DNA of 64,000 nt from Trochalopteron elliotii (taxonomy: Eukaryota > Chordata > Aves > Passeriformes > Leiothrichidae): the NCBI GenBank assembly GCA_024734555.1, contig JANPWX010000097.1, positions 2,527,048-2,591,047 on the forward strand. Reading direction: 5' to 3'. Position 1 is the first letter of the stretch. Each line of letters starts with the position of its first letter. The notes under the pieces are model-generated. The model was given only the letters and a program-made list of their open reading frames with translations, did no database searches and was not told the DNA's origin. Made by a program: the position numbers and the translations under genes. This document shows, piece by piece, positions 12,501 to 23,250 of the stretch.

Positions 12501-15500
12501 ACTTCTTGTAACTGAGAACTAAATTGCACATGCACTTCAGAAGATGGATATTGACAACTTTCCTCCACAGAGCTGCAACCCTTGTCGCTGGAGAGCAGAA
12601 GTTCATCCACCTTTAGAAAGAGTGAGGCAGGAATTAGCCTTCTCCTGTGGTCCTCCCAGAGCTACTGCCTGGAAGATAGTCTTCGCTTCAGCCTTTTCAA
12701 AAACAGCCCTAAAAGTGTTTTGACTTTTAAATGTAACTTCTGATTTTTTTTTCCCTGAAGGGAAATCTCTTTTACAAACATGAGTTAGAGAAGCAGCTTC
12801 AGGTGGGTAGATGGATGTGTTCATTTTGACCCTTTGCACATTTTCACCTCTCTGGTCCACCTAATACTTTATTTATCTAAATTTGTTCCAAGAGACACCT
12901 TTTGCATCCAACTTTCTAATCGGCAACACAGAGTTAGAGTAGGAATGGAGAAGAAAAAGAAGAAAGAACTTTGCCATTACTTATTTTGTTTGAACACAAC
13001 AGAGAGAGTTAAAGTATTTAAATTGTACCAGCTAGCATAGAAGTTCCCTAAGGAGAAAGTGATGTAGCAGCACATGGAGATTGCAATGGTCCACTTGCAG
13101 CCCAGCTTCTTGATGAGGATTGGAGGGAGGAACATGGATGACAAGATGAGTGCAGCATACAGAACACTCAGGGAAGCAACGCCCAGGCCTTCTTCTGAGT
13201 TGAGACTGCTCTGCAGGGACAAAAGCAGTGGTTGAGACAAATTTTATCACAGTACATATTGCTGTGGTGTAGAGAGGGTTGCTAAGGGCAGAAATAGAGA
13301 GACACAGCATCTGGGGCTGGGTCTTACTGTCTCATTTCCCCAAAATAGCCTGATTATGGGCTCAGAATTTTCCTCAAAATGATAGACTATTTATGAAAAT
13401 ATGATACAAGACCAGGTAAGGATTGCTCAGATTCAAAGTTTTGGTAAGTCATTTTTTAGATTATTTGTTGTTATTTGTTTGAGTTTCTCTTTGAAAGCAA
13501 GTTGAATGAAGGATAACCTCTTTCCTTGGGCTTCATTTGTTGTCTCAGGCAGGAATATTCTTAAATTTGCATTGCAAGGGCTGGCATAGCAATAGTGGGA
13601 GATTCTTTGCTTTAAACTACAAGTCTGATAATTTCTAAGATTTTCAGAGACCAAGGTCCAGATATTCTAATAGGCACACAGCGGCCCTTTGTAGTTGGAA
13701 GTAATTGATTCACCCATATTTTCACGAAGAAGGAATAACATTTTACTGATATAACCAGGTTTTATAGTTTTATGCTCAAAATAGTTCTCCTTTTGTCTTA
13801 ATGCTCTGAAAATTGAAATGGGAAGATCAATTTGGGACAGCTGGACGAGTTTTAAAAATGGGTCCATGCAAACCTAATGAGGTTTAACAAGTCCAAATTC
13901 AAGGTGTTCCACCTAGGTCAGGGTGATCCCAGACATGAGTACAGGCTGGGAGAAGAACTGATTGAGAGTAGCCCTGCAGGGGAAGACTTGAGAATTCTGT
14001 GGATGAAAAGCTGGACAAGAGTAACAGTGTGTGCTCACAGCCCAGAAGGCCAGCTGCATCCTGGGCTGCATCAAAATAGCTGTGACCAGCAGGGCAAGGG
14101 AACTGATTCTCCCCCTCTACTCTGCCTGGTGAGTCCCCATCTGAAGCACTGCATCCAGTTCCGGGGTCCCCAGCACAGGAAGAACGTGGACCTGTTGAAG
14201 AGGAGGGACATGAAGATGATCAGAGGGATGGACTACCTCTCCTAGACAGGCTGAAAGAGTTGGGATTGTTCAGCCAGGAGAAGAGAAGACTACAGAAAGA
14301 CCTCATGGCAGCCATGTACTCAATGGGACAATAAACAGTGGGGAGGTGACTTTTCACAAGGGCAGATAGTGATATGCCTAGAAAGGGCAACAATTTTAAA
14401 CTAAAAGAGAGATTTAGGATAGATGTTAGAAAGAAACTCTTTACTGTGAGGGTGATGAGTCATTGGAACAGGTTGCCCAGAGAATCTGTGGATACTCCAT
14501 TGCTGGAGATGTTCAAGCCCAGGCCGGATGGGGCTTTGGGCAAACTGGTCTAGTGGAAAGTGTCCTTGCCCACAGTGGAGGGTTGGAACGAGATGATCTT
14601 TAAGGTCCTTTCCAACCAAAGCATTCTGCAATTCTATGCTGCTTAGCAATGTTTTCCTGATTGTTTGATTGATAGGTAATATGATTCAGTATGATTTTGG
14701 AAGGGGGACTGGATGCTGAGGGGGTGGCACTGGAGAGCACTGTAGGAGAATGAAGCTGTTGGTGGCTTCATGGAACACGTTTCAAGCCTACAGTGTCTGT
14801 GCAGTCTGGCCACGCAGGACCATGGGGGCAGTCATGCAGCACACTTGGAGACAACCAGGTACCAGGACAGTGAGGTGAGGACAGTCTCTGTTAGAGCAGT
14901 GCCAAGGTGTTTGAGGATTGGAATGGTTGTTTTATAAACAGGCAAAGAGGCTTCCTGATCTCAGAGGTCTTATTTTTGAAACGTCACTTGCCTGGTTTTG
15001 TTAGCTGCAACTTCCAAAAATTAGAAGCCAGGCTTCCAAGATCATATGATTTTTACTATTTTTACTGTCTGTGGTCTTTTGGATTTTTTTGGTGGCTTTA
15101 GTTTCATTTTGTTTGTTTTTGTTTGGGTTTTGGGGGGGGTGTTGAGAGGGGGTGTCTGGGTAGTGGAATATTGAAATGAATTATGAAAAATTTTAACATT
15201 CTAGTACTTACACATTCACAGATTCACAGAATATTCTGAGTTGGAAGGGATCCACAGGGTCATCAAGTCCAACTCTTAAGTAATGTCCTGTATAGACACT
15301 GAACCCACAACCTTGGTGTTATTAGCACCATGCTCTAACCAGCTGTTACAGATGGTGGGACTGACTTGCAGCTTCTAGGGCTTATCTCCCCCTGCCTCAG
15401 TCTCCTGAACTCATAATTTCTCCATCCAGTTTTGGCTGTTCTTGCAGAGCAACCCTGAGTTCAGAATCTGACATTGCCAGCAAAGAAAAGCTGTTCAAAG

Positions 15501-16550
15501 GAGAGAAGAGTGATGCACGGAACAAAGAGGGACCTCTTCCTGAAATAAGGTCAACCCCTTGTTATTGCAAACAAGTTCATCATGTTCTGTATCAAGCTCC
15601 ACCTTTAGAGCATACAGATTCCCACTCCAGTGGGAAAATTCAATCCAGTTGGTCATGATCATATGTTAATACCCTGCCTAAAGTTGCTCATCAGTGTCCT
15701 CTATTCATTTATCAGCCATTAGACTAGCAGAGCTTTCTAGGCTGAGAAGTTTCTCCTTGTGTTTATCTACTCAGAATCATTCATAGACTGCAACAGTAAC
15801 CCTCAGTCTTTTATTTTGGATAAACAAGTGACCTCTAATGGTAACCTGAGTATTCATTCTAGAAACCCATCTCTGCTACCATGTTTTAGGATGTTAATGC
15901 CAGTACAAGCCACTGGCATTATTAAAACTGCCTTATTAAAAAAATATTTTTTACTATTATTTTACATCATCATCATCCTAGAAATTACTGTATTATTTTA
16001 TACTTAAATTATTTAATGGTTTAGCCATAATTTTTAATTATTTTACATTGCTGTACAATAATAATCATTATAAAATCATAGCAATTTAGAAATATGCAAA
16101 ACAAACCCTTTCCAGGAACTGATTTTTTTTCCATTTTGCAATATCTTCTTTTGACAAAAGTAATCTCAGGTTAATTTTGTTTTCTGTTTCCATTGAAACA
16201 AGTTTTGTGGATCTAAAGTAGTAGCATGACACGAGTATGTGAGCTATTTGAGAAATGCTGAATAAAATATTTACTAAATGCTGTGGATCTGGGTGAGGAA
16301 TATTAACCTGCAGCAAGTTAATGTCCTAACTCATGTCATTAAAAATACTCTGCATGCCTTCCTCACAGAGACTGTGGAAAGACTGATGTGTTTCACACTG
16401 CTGTTGGCCTGATGCCCTTCCAGACCAGCTGTCCTGATAACCAATGGGAGATGCCCCACTTACCTGGAGGCTCTGGAGTCCTCCATAAGCAGTAAAGAGA
16501 AGTAAAAATCCGAAAGAAATGACCAAAACATTCTTAAGATTCCTTTCCAT
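3408..16550 (-). CDS. UNC93A: UNC93A, partial gene model (7 coding exons; last exon outside window)
   Basis: UNC93A is an MFS-like multi-pass membrane protein related to nematode unc-93, which regulates a two-pore potassium channel. The transported substrate of the vertebrate protein is not firmly known, and a plasma-membrane location is reported. Seven exons read in order on the minus strand: 16550-16464, 13210-13029, 12263-12034, 9079-8954, 6591-6374, 5241-5106 and 3539-3408. Every junction has GT/AG ends and intron phases agree throughout (0,2,1,1,0,1,1), giving 370 codons plus one base without a stop. The human protein is about 457 residues, so about 85-90 C-terminal residues are missing. 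I searched 1-3407 for the conserved final exon and saw nothing like it, so it probably lies to the left of the window. The start codon has a strong context (A at -3, G at +4) and aligns with the known N-terminus. The gene appears intact. Confidence 0.93.
3540..5105 (-). other. UNC93A intron 6
   Basis: Phase 1 intron between coding exons 6 and 7. No repeat or additional coding segment recognised. Confidence 0.85.
5106..5241 (-). CDS. UNC93A: UNC93A coding exon 6
   Basis: This exon covers residues 282-327. It reads VYVTCALGIQYVGYVMICF, then AAVNSLCSLLFGKISQFTGR and KLLFAL, matching the family segment YVTCTLGIQFVGYVMICF through YGKVSQYTGR. The acceptor is CTTCCAG and the donor TTAG|GTATGT. It is 136 bp and ends in phase 1. 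Single-frame translation with a wrong offset meets a stop, but the spliced phase is fully open. Confidence 0.93.
5242..6373 (-). other. UNC93A intron 5
   Basis: Phase 0 intron. The minus strand of about 5260-5600 has short open stretches in more than one frame with a weak MFS-like flavour, including YDRKGRK; see findings. No confident feature. Confidence 0.8.
6374..6591 (-). CDS. UNC93A: UNC93A coding exon 5
   Basis: This exon covers residues 209-281. The helix SGVLAVLLVIIFLDQI is followed by a charged central loop (residues about 226-250, rich in Glu and Lys). The motif PFWSTLL-like SFWSTFLATF comes next, then DKRQCLLIPLTMYSGFEQGF, closely matching the mammalian DKRLCLLILLPLYSGLQQGF segment. 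Acceptor TTTGCAG, donor AAAG|GTGTGG, ending in phase 0. The central loop matches the usual hinge between the two MFS halves. Confidence 0.94.
6592..8953 (-). other. UNC93A intron 4, with a GC-rich patch
   Basis: Phase 1 intron, mostly AT-rich unique sequence. The exception is a short GC-rich, CpG-dense patch at about 6843-6955, listed separately. Confidence 0.85.
6843..6955. other. Small CpG-dense, GC-rich patch
   Basis: About 110 bp with roughly eleven CpG dinucleotides and three tandem GGGCC pentamers, in an otherwise AT-leaning intron. It lies about 250 bp upstream of exon 5 in the direction of transcription. It could be an internal promoter or enhancer, or a GC-rich insertion. It is too short to meet usual CpG-island length criteria. 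Confidence 0.6.
8954..9079 (-). CDS. UNC93A: UNC93A coding exon 4 (extracellular loop)
   Basis: This is a 126 bp exon covering residues 167-209. It encodes the variable extracellular loop, with the conserved cysteine pattern ECCGAYNC and one N-glycosylation sequon (Asn188 in NTT). It ends in the start of the next helix, SLIYTLLGVYT. Intron phases match both neighbours (1 and 1), and the acceptor has a usable pyrimidine tract with TTAG. It is shorter than a single continuous frame would reveal and was found by reading between exons 3 and 5. Confidence 0.9.
9080..12033 (-). other. UNC93A intron 3
   Basis: Phase 1 intron of about 3 kb. Unique sequence with no recognised repeat. Open frames here (for example 10672-11064 on the minus strand) match no family I know and look incidental. 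Confidence 0.85.
12034..12263 (-). CDS. UNC93A: UNC93A coding exon 3
   Basis: This exon covers residues 90-167 and begins by completing Trp90, then reads YTLIPTSVILGLGGAPLWSA. The cytosolic loop EKAGKNAKDIINQYFG and the helix FFLVFQSSGIWGNLISSLIL follow. These are the most conserved parts of the family. The acceptor is TTTGGCAG and the donor AAAG|GTAAAA. The exon is 230 bp and ends in phase 1. Confidence 0.95.
12264..13028 (-). other. UNC93A intron 2
   Basis: Short phase 2 intron with no recognised repeat. Confidence 0.85.
13029..13210 (-). CDS. UNC93A: UNC93A coding exon 2
   Basis: This exon covers residues 30-90. It starts SSLNSEEGLGVASLSVLYAA after a CTGCAG acceptor. Two hydrophobic helices follow, around LILSSMFLPPILI and TIAISMCCYITFSLGNF, separated by the short basic loop KKLGCKW. 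It is 182 bp and ends in phase 2 within the Trp codon of the conserved ASWYTL segment, at the donor TG|GTACAA. Confidence 0.94.
13836..14645 (+). mobile_element. CR1 LINE, 5'-truncated copy (ORF2 C-terminus and 3' UTR)
   Basis: About 810 bp of CR1 in sense orientation, antisense to UNC93A. The frame opening at 13877 retains RT/C-terminal words such as RFNKSKFKVFHLGQG, EYRLGEELIESSPA and a decayed PHLKHCIQFRGPQ. The frame then breaks and continues in other phases. Later landmarks are 'CTCTTTACTGTGAGGGTGAT', 'ACAGGTTGCCCAGAGA', 'TTTAAGGTCCTTTCCAACC' and a terminal ATTCTATG-type end. It is inactive, having lost its 5' part and accumulated frame-disrupting changes. Confidence 0.95.
15213..15348 (-). 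mobile_element. tRNA-Ile-headed SINE with CR1-like tail (TguSINE1-type)
   Basis: Read on the minus strand, the head is a decayed tRNA-Ile: GGTTAGAGCATGGTGCTAAT, then AACACCAAGG and GGGTTC. It retains the anticodon-loop CTAATAAC and a box-B-like segment. After a short linker the tail is CR1-like: a GAGTTGGACTTGATGACC word, then CCCTTCCAACTCAGAATATT and CTGTGAATCTGTG. The head is missing roughly its first eight to ten bases. This composite is the structure described for TguSINE1 in passerines and is the best taxonomic clue in the window. Confidence 0.82.
16464..16550 (-). CDS. UNC93A: UNC93A coding exon 1 (start codon)
   Basis: This exon encodes residues 1-29, beginning MERNLKNVLVISFGFLLLF and ending GGLQSLQ. 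It is the cytosolic N-terminus and most of the first membrane segment, nearly identical to the vertebrate family. The exon ends in phase 0 at a consensus donor, CAG|GTAAGT. An out-of-frame ATG lies 10 bases upstream of the start. Confidence 0.95.
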
Positions 16551-16860
16551 GTTGATTCATAGGAGACAAAAGATCTGCCGGTGGGCAAAGCTGATCCAAT
16601 TATTCCGGGGGATGATCTGAGTTGGAGAAAAACCGCTTATGCCTCGTTGGAAAAGGTCACTTTTTTCTGTGTTTGTAGAGAAGAGAGCTGTTAATTATTT
16701 GAAGACTGGCCAGTGAACTTTACTTTTAGTAGTACTGAAAACTTGTTGTAGAGTTGTTACTCATTCACCTGTTGTGACTCAGGAAATAGCCAGCATTCCC
16801 AAGGTCATCAATCATGTTTAATTGGAGAGGTATATAGGTCTTTTGCAACACTTGCACCTA
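16551..16860 (-). promoter_or_regulatory. UNC93A: Putative UNC93A 5' UTR and proximal promoter
   Basis: Sequence immediately upstream of the start codon. On the minus strand a TATATA word lies at 16831-16836. An HNF1-like word (GTTAATTATTTGA, 10 of 13 to the consensus) lies at 16690-16702. The transcription start cannot be fixed from sequence, and a non-coding first exon is possible: a CAACAG|GTGAAT donor-like site near 16769 and a CAAACACAG acceptor-like site near 16665 would allow it. Confidence 0.25.
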
Positions 16861-19800
16861 TTTGAGTATTGAAGTCATATATTATATGGCTCTCCACTAT
16901 GATCAGCACAGCAGAAAAAAATTGCAAGCTGTGAAATCACTTTCTGTCATAAAGATACACAAATCCATAAAGGACAAAGATTAAACGCTGTACTGAAATC
17001 TATATCAGGCCTATTGCTTAACTATGTTTACAAAGTGTGCTAGGAAATGAGATTGTGCTACAGCTCTGTCTGTGTACACCAGCTCCATAACTGTGCAGCA
17101 CAGAATCCCAAGACTTCTTCTCTGGCCCTAACACTGGCAGGGTCAAAGGACCCTTCCTGCATCTGCGGCAGAGGAGGGATTTGAACTTGGGAGCAAAGTG
17201 GAATCCAAAAATGTCCATGCTATGATGTAAACAGGTCTGTAGGGTGTCCACAGGGTCCACTGGGAATACACAGCTAAGATTTGGTCTAAATCCCACTAGA
17301 TGGCACAATTTTGCTTCCCACAGGGACATTAGCGGGTGAGGGGAGGAAGTTTTAATGCATAAATTCATTTAAAACATTTAAGAGGTCACAGCCAGTTTCT
17401 GCATTGGAGAACATTGCAGTATGTGCCTTTTCATTTTCTTCTTTTGCCTTATAATCTTCTTGAATGAAATAATACAGAAAACATAATCTTTTAATTCTCT
17501 ATTGTTACTGGTACTTCTATGTTGCAAATCTAGATAGTGGCTTTTTATTTTACAGGCTACTATGCTCAGCATGCAAACTCCTTGAATGAGATCATAATGC
17601 TGCTGTTGTTTGGTAGTGTTTGTGACCCTCTAGAAGGAGCTTAGACCAAACTGGTGGTACTTTCCTCCACCTTTTCAGATTTACGAATCCTTGCAATTTT
17701 CAGATGACAATATATCACAAGAAATTTACACCTGGTAATAACATGCTTGTTTCTGCTTTGGGACCGTCAGAAAAAGCCTGCAAAATTCTAAGAATTTGCA
17801 GTCACAGGTCTAAAACAACTGAAAAAAATTTTTGAGATATCTCATAATTATTGAGGTATATTACATAAGGATAATGCTTATCCTAAACAGAAGCACAGTT
17901 ATCACCCTCTCCAGCACAGGTAAGAACCAGAAATAGTGCAAAAAGCACTATTTATTTTAGTTCTCTTTCTTGACATTAGCAATAATAACCAGAAAGCTTA
18001 AAAAAATCAGCATTAACTGGACACTATTATTAAAATGTGGTGTTGGACAGGTTATCTGATCAGCACTTCTGGTCTGGAGGAATTCCTAACTCCTAATTCA
18101 TCATATCTTCTCTGTAGCATAATATTGGAGAGCATATGGAGGTTAGTGGTAATTTGTGTGTGTAGGATTTTTTTTCTCTTCCCACTGATCAAAGGCATTC
18201 ATGCTGTTCCACATCCCTTGCCCAGAGCTTTGGGTTATCCAACCAACTGGTCTCAAGCCCCTCCTTAGGAATGTGCAGAGTCTTTACCAAAGAGATCTGA
18301 TAAGGCCAAGGATCTTTCCCTTTGGTACCAGGCAGCTAAAGCTCCAGCAGACCTGCTGTGTATCACCCTTGACACTTCTTTCATTCTTTCTGCCAGTCCA
18401 AGATTAAGTGAGGCTCAGGAGCTGTGTGCTGTATTTGGGGATTAGGTTTCACACAGAAGACTGCAGCCACCAAATGAAAACTACTTGCAGAGCACGATCA
18501 TAAACACAGGAGATAGAAGAGGCTGGTTAAATTCATTACTCCATCCTACAGGTGATTACATTTGTTTATTTTCTTAGGGTAAATGAGGGCAGTCTTTGCT
18601 GAAAAGATTATAGCATCAGAGGCTAATCTTTGGGAGCTTTTGTGCTTTATAATTATCATTTCCCTATTTACTCTATTCTAGTCAAATTTATTGTTTAGAC
18701 AGTAATTTTAACAATAACAGAAGAACGACCCACAACACCCAGGATACTCATCACAGGATTTTCTGTCTTAGGAAGCTTTTGATTGGTTATTTCTTTGGTG
18801 GTACACAGTATCCTTTGAACCTATCTGTAGAAAGGATGACTGCCTACACAGCATTTCCTCTCTTGCTGTGAAAGCCTGGCCATGTTACTTTCTTATTCTC
18901 CTTCACCTGTGTTCGTGCCCTGCTCATTTTGGATTTGGAGCAGCAGTGACTAAATGTGACGTGTCCTGCAAAGCCCAGCCATTTCTGAGAGAAGGTCAGA
19001 AAGTGAGGTAACAGTGAACTGAACAGGTCAAGCAAGAAAAGCTGTTTTCTTCCAGGAACGGAGTTGTAAGGGAGTTGCCAGTCAGTGAACCATTTTGCCC
19101 ACAAAGTTGGAGCAAAAAAATTTTTGTTGTGTCAAAGGCTCAAGAATTGTAAGTTGTTCCTGTTTGTCTATGCAGGTTTGAACATCTCACCCTTCTTCAG
19201 TATTTCAGGTCTCGTTTCCAAATATCCTGTATTTCCCATCACCCCTTTCAAACACTTCTCTCCTACCACAAAGCATCCACAGATGCTGTCCTTTCATGCC
19301 TTCTCCAAGGATTCCCTCTGCATGCATAGCTCTGTAGACATGAGTATGCCACTTCTGTCTGAATCCTATCTGCTGATGTCCTCTGTCTTTCTCTGGAGGA
19401 ACCAAACTGTGTATCTCAATCTTCCTTCATGTCCTTGATGTAGGCCATCCTTCCTTCATTCCTGCTTCACTGTTCCCTAGCCATTACCCTGCCTCTGTCC
19501 CTCTGCTTTTCCCTTCTTACCTCACCTCCTGAATCCCAGCAGACATTTTGATTCTTAAGGGAGTGGCTTGAAAACTGCAGGTGGTGTTCCTGTTTCACAG
19601 GTTATTACACTATTCTTAGCCTCACTGGCTGTAAGGTCACACTCTCTCCTCCTTTAGCACAACTCTTAATTTCTCAGGAGGTCCGTGTCCTCCAGCTGCA
19701 CTCCTTATTCCTTAGGGAAGAGGAGAAGAGACACTTTATCTTCTGGGTTGGGAGACAGGTCATGGCAGAAAGGGAACCAAATGGAAAAAGACCCTAGAGG

Positions 19801-22679
19801 GTACAGGCTTGAATGAAATTGATGGTTTTCTCCTTAGGCCCATGTAGGAGACTTTCCCTGCAGGACACTTGTTGGCTTTGTTGAATGCACCTGTCCAAAT
19901 AACCAGTATTGCCTTTATAATAAAGACAGAACTCAGTTTAGGATAGGATAATGTGGTACCAATTCAGACTCACTTGTAATTTTTGATGACCTAAAGAAAC
20001 AGTTCCTTTAGTTGTTGGACTTCTTATAGTTGTTACTCACCTCCTGAGATTTGCATCACTTTTGGCTGGAGTTTTCAATGCATGAACATGTCTACGAGAG
20101 TATTCACAGACACTAATTCTAGCCTAGGGAGAAATTCAAGCATTTTGAAGGTAAGACAAACCTTGTAGAGCAGCCAACCTCTCCTCAGAGGACAGCCAAA
20201 GAGGTCGGACTCTCCAGGCTGACAGCTGCCTGTGAACAAGCCCCTGCTTCTCCCCCAGAGAGGTCTTGCATTCTTTCTTTTACAATAAAATGCTTTTGTC
20301 TGATTTAAACCCAGCCCAGTAACATTCTACCTTCTTAAAAGTGTCACCTGAGCACTGACACAGCACTTGTGCCTTGTCCTGTGTTTTAGATGTTTCAGAA
20401 TAGCTGCAGTAATCTCATTTCTAAGCCTAAACCAGTGAGACTGTGACTCCGTTGTTAAGACTTAACACCCTGCTAAGATAAACATGCCACTGTTGTGATC
20501 TGTGCTTTTATAATGAGTGGGTAGGGAGGCAGATCCTGCATATGAACAATGGACTTTTGTATGGCAGTGGCTCTGAAGTCTTAAGAGCCATTTACTGGAA
20601 ACTGCCTGACTACATACTGGTTGCTCACATGAGCATGCATGAGAAATTCCTTGCACACACCCATGATGTGGGCTGGGAGGACGGGACTCCATCAGCAACC
20701 CAAACGATATACATTTTCACCTTTCCACTTTTGTTCAGAGGTGGCAGCCCCTGTTATTAATGTCCACTATCAATCTAGCTCAAAAAAGGTCTGTAGTTAT
20801 CAGTCAGGATGCCACTATTGTTGAAAGGCTATCACTAAGATTTGTGATGAATTTATCAGCCAGTGGAAATAAAAAGAAGAGAAAAGAAAAGAATGGGGCT
20901 TGATACCAGAGCTCAGGGCTGCTTAAAGGCGTGTTGGTGTGCATGTCCTGGAATGTTGAGGTTATCACCTCTGATGCCTTCCATCCTTCTTTTGTCTATT
21001 GGTTGCACCCATGACTGGACACTGACATAAAGGGAATATGTACAGCCTATTTACCACCCACTTGCCAGGAGTGTAAATATCTATATGAAGATATCTAAGA
21101 CAAAAAGGAAAGTAGCTGGAAATTACTTCTTCTGAAAGCCTTGCATTTGCTTCCTTTCCCTGAATATGCTACAACTGCATGCAAGAACAAGAGCTACCAA
21201 GAAGAAGTTGCAAGCAGGGGCTCTTGAGAGTGAAAAATTAGAAAAAGTGGCTGTACAGGCTGATATGAGAGAAAGGTGTTGTTATGGACAAAATAGAGTA
21301 TCTATTAGAGTTAATCAGAATAGGCAATCCTGCAGAAAATTTTGAGGATAAAATTTCCTCCCTATTCCAGTAGATATGATCAGGTGCTTGGGGAAGGTGA
21401 TTATCTGTTTTACATGGCCTTTTCTCTTACACAAAATATGGGGGAACTATATAACCTTCCCCTAGGGTGACAGGGAGTCTGTCCCAGTTCTGAACAACAG
21501 ACACTTTCCCTTGCCAGTATCGGTAAATCATGCAGCCATCCAGGACATTGTTTCTCTACCAGCTGTCCCTGACCCCTTTCCCCCCATCTGTAGCCCTGCC
21601 TTCTCCCTCCGATCACTGGCCCATTAGTTTGCATATCCTTCCATTCAAACAAATCAAATTACCTTTTCCAGTGGCTTCCTGTACTTTGAAATAGTGAAGC
21701 TATGATAGAACTCCCTGGAAACAGGTACCGGGGTCCGGCTGGAAACGTCTTGATGGTTGCTTCTCTGAACAAGCTGTGTGCTTCTAAACTTGCACTGATC
21801 TTTACAGAAACTGCCCCAATATGCTCAAGAGAGTTGCAAAACTCCTATCTCATCCTTGTTTTGAAATTCTTCGTCATTTATCGTCAGTCCTTATGTGAAA
21901 CTTGAACCAAGAAGCAGACACTATGTAGGAAGAGAGGTCACATACAACTCCACCTCTTGCTTATCATCTGGAAGAAGAGTAATTGCTATTTTATTTGCAC
22001 TCTTGCTTGCATAATCATTCACTGTGAAATGTTTGGGTTTTTTTCCACCAAACTTTCAGAGAAGTACTAAGATTCCTAATCAGTCACTCCATCCATTTCA
22101 CAGAAGCTGTTCCATGACTTCAGGATGGTGTGGACTCTCAGTCACCCATACCACAGTGTGATGGGCATACTGTGAGGGCTTGAGGGTGAGAAGTGATGGC
22201 CAATTACCACCAATTCCTTTGTCATTTAGCAGTACCACAGGAATAATCCCTGCATACAGAGAGTTTCAGCCTACATTGTATCTGGAAAGCCATTCCTCTT
22301 GGGTTTTTTCCAATTATAAGTGACTCATGGGGCATGTTCCAGTATCCACTGCAATCACTGGAAGACTTCCTACTTTGGCAACAGTTGCTTCATCCCTTCA
22401 TACTCCTGTGGATGGATGTCCTTGACTTTCCCACATGAGAGAGTTAAAGTTTGGTGAAGTCAGCTTAAGCAGGAGGCGAAAGAGTTCTGAGCATCATAGG
22501 ACAGCTCTGGAGAAATGGGGAGGAAAACTTTCAGAGCAGTGGGCAGGAAATCTAGAAGCAATATCTAGTTACTAACTGACTTCAATAGGGTATTTGTGAG
22601 AAAAGACATTTCTATTCTGTTTGCTGGATTCCCTAAGGCCAAAAGGCAGATCAGAGTGGACTAAATATGTTTGTAGCTA
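16861..22679. other. Gene-free stretch 5' of UNC93A
   Basis: No recognised coding exon. Open frames are short and of no known family. A possible LTR-like piece with an AATAAA signal lies around 20155-20330. An 83-bp minus-strand segment with good splice-like borders lies at 20041-20123; both are discussed in findings. Confidence 0.5.
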
Positions 22680-23250
22680 CTTTTTGAAAAAAATCAATGT
22701 AACTGTCAGAAATTATAAAAAATATGCTAAACATAGATTCCTCCATGCCAGACCTTTGGACATATGGTTGTTTTAATTATTCAGCATTAAAGTCAGGCTT
22801 AATTAAGTTTTATCTTAAACATTCTCTTCCAGAGACAGCTTTTTAAGTGACTATAAGTGTTTTTCTTAAACAGACAAATAAAAAGAAAACCAGAGTATAC
22901 TACAGAAAATTCCAGTGTTGCCTAATTGTGAGATCTTTTCTCTGCAAGGGAGGAGGAAATCAGGGAGTAAAACCATACTATATGGAGAAGCAGCGCCAGA
23001 GTGTTTACTGGAGAAGTTAGAGAAAAGCAAAAAAACTAATGGCCCGCTTTTCTGATTACCAAATAATTAAACGATCAAAATCTTCATATCCTCTTTAAAT
23101 TTTCTAAGGAAGATACACTTTCACACCTCATTATTAAAAGAGCAGAATGCACATGAAGAGGCTTTCAGTAAACATACAAAATCCATCCCACAAAAACATG
23201 CAATGAATGGCAATTAATTTTAATTTTCATAATGAGTTACTTTTGCTTTG
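22680..23250. promoter_or_regulatory. AT-rich conserved-element-like block
   Basis: AT-rich sequence dense in regulatory-like words: E-box CATATG, TTTTAATTATT, and a palindromic CTTAATTAAG at 22798-22807. It has the texture of a vertebrate conserved non-coding element, but conservation cannot be tested here. Confidence 0.25.

Larger units (their letters stand above)
13211..16463 (-). other. UNC93A intron 1, with CR1 and SINE insertions
   Basis: Phase 0 intron. It carries a CR1 3' end on the opposite strand (13836-14645), a G-rich tract at about 15125-15160, and a tRNA-Ile/CR1 SINE (15213-15348). The part near exon 1 (15940-16080) is strongly AT-rich. Confidence 0.85.

Noticed and set aside
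18905..18982. Minus-strand segment KWLGFAGH...RARTQ with splice-like borders
   Set aside because: Its phase does not join the other candidate exons and the borders are ordinary; likely chance.
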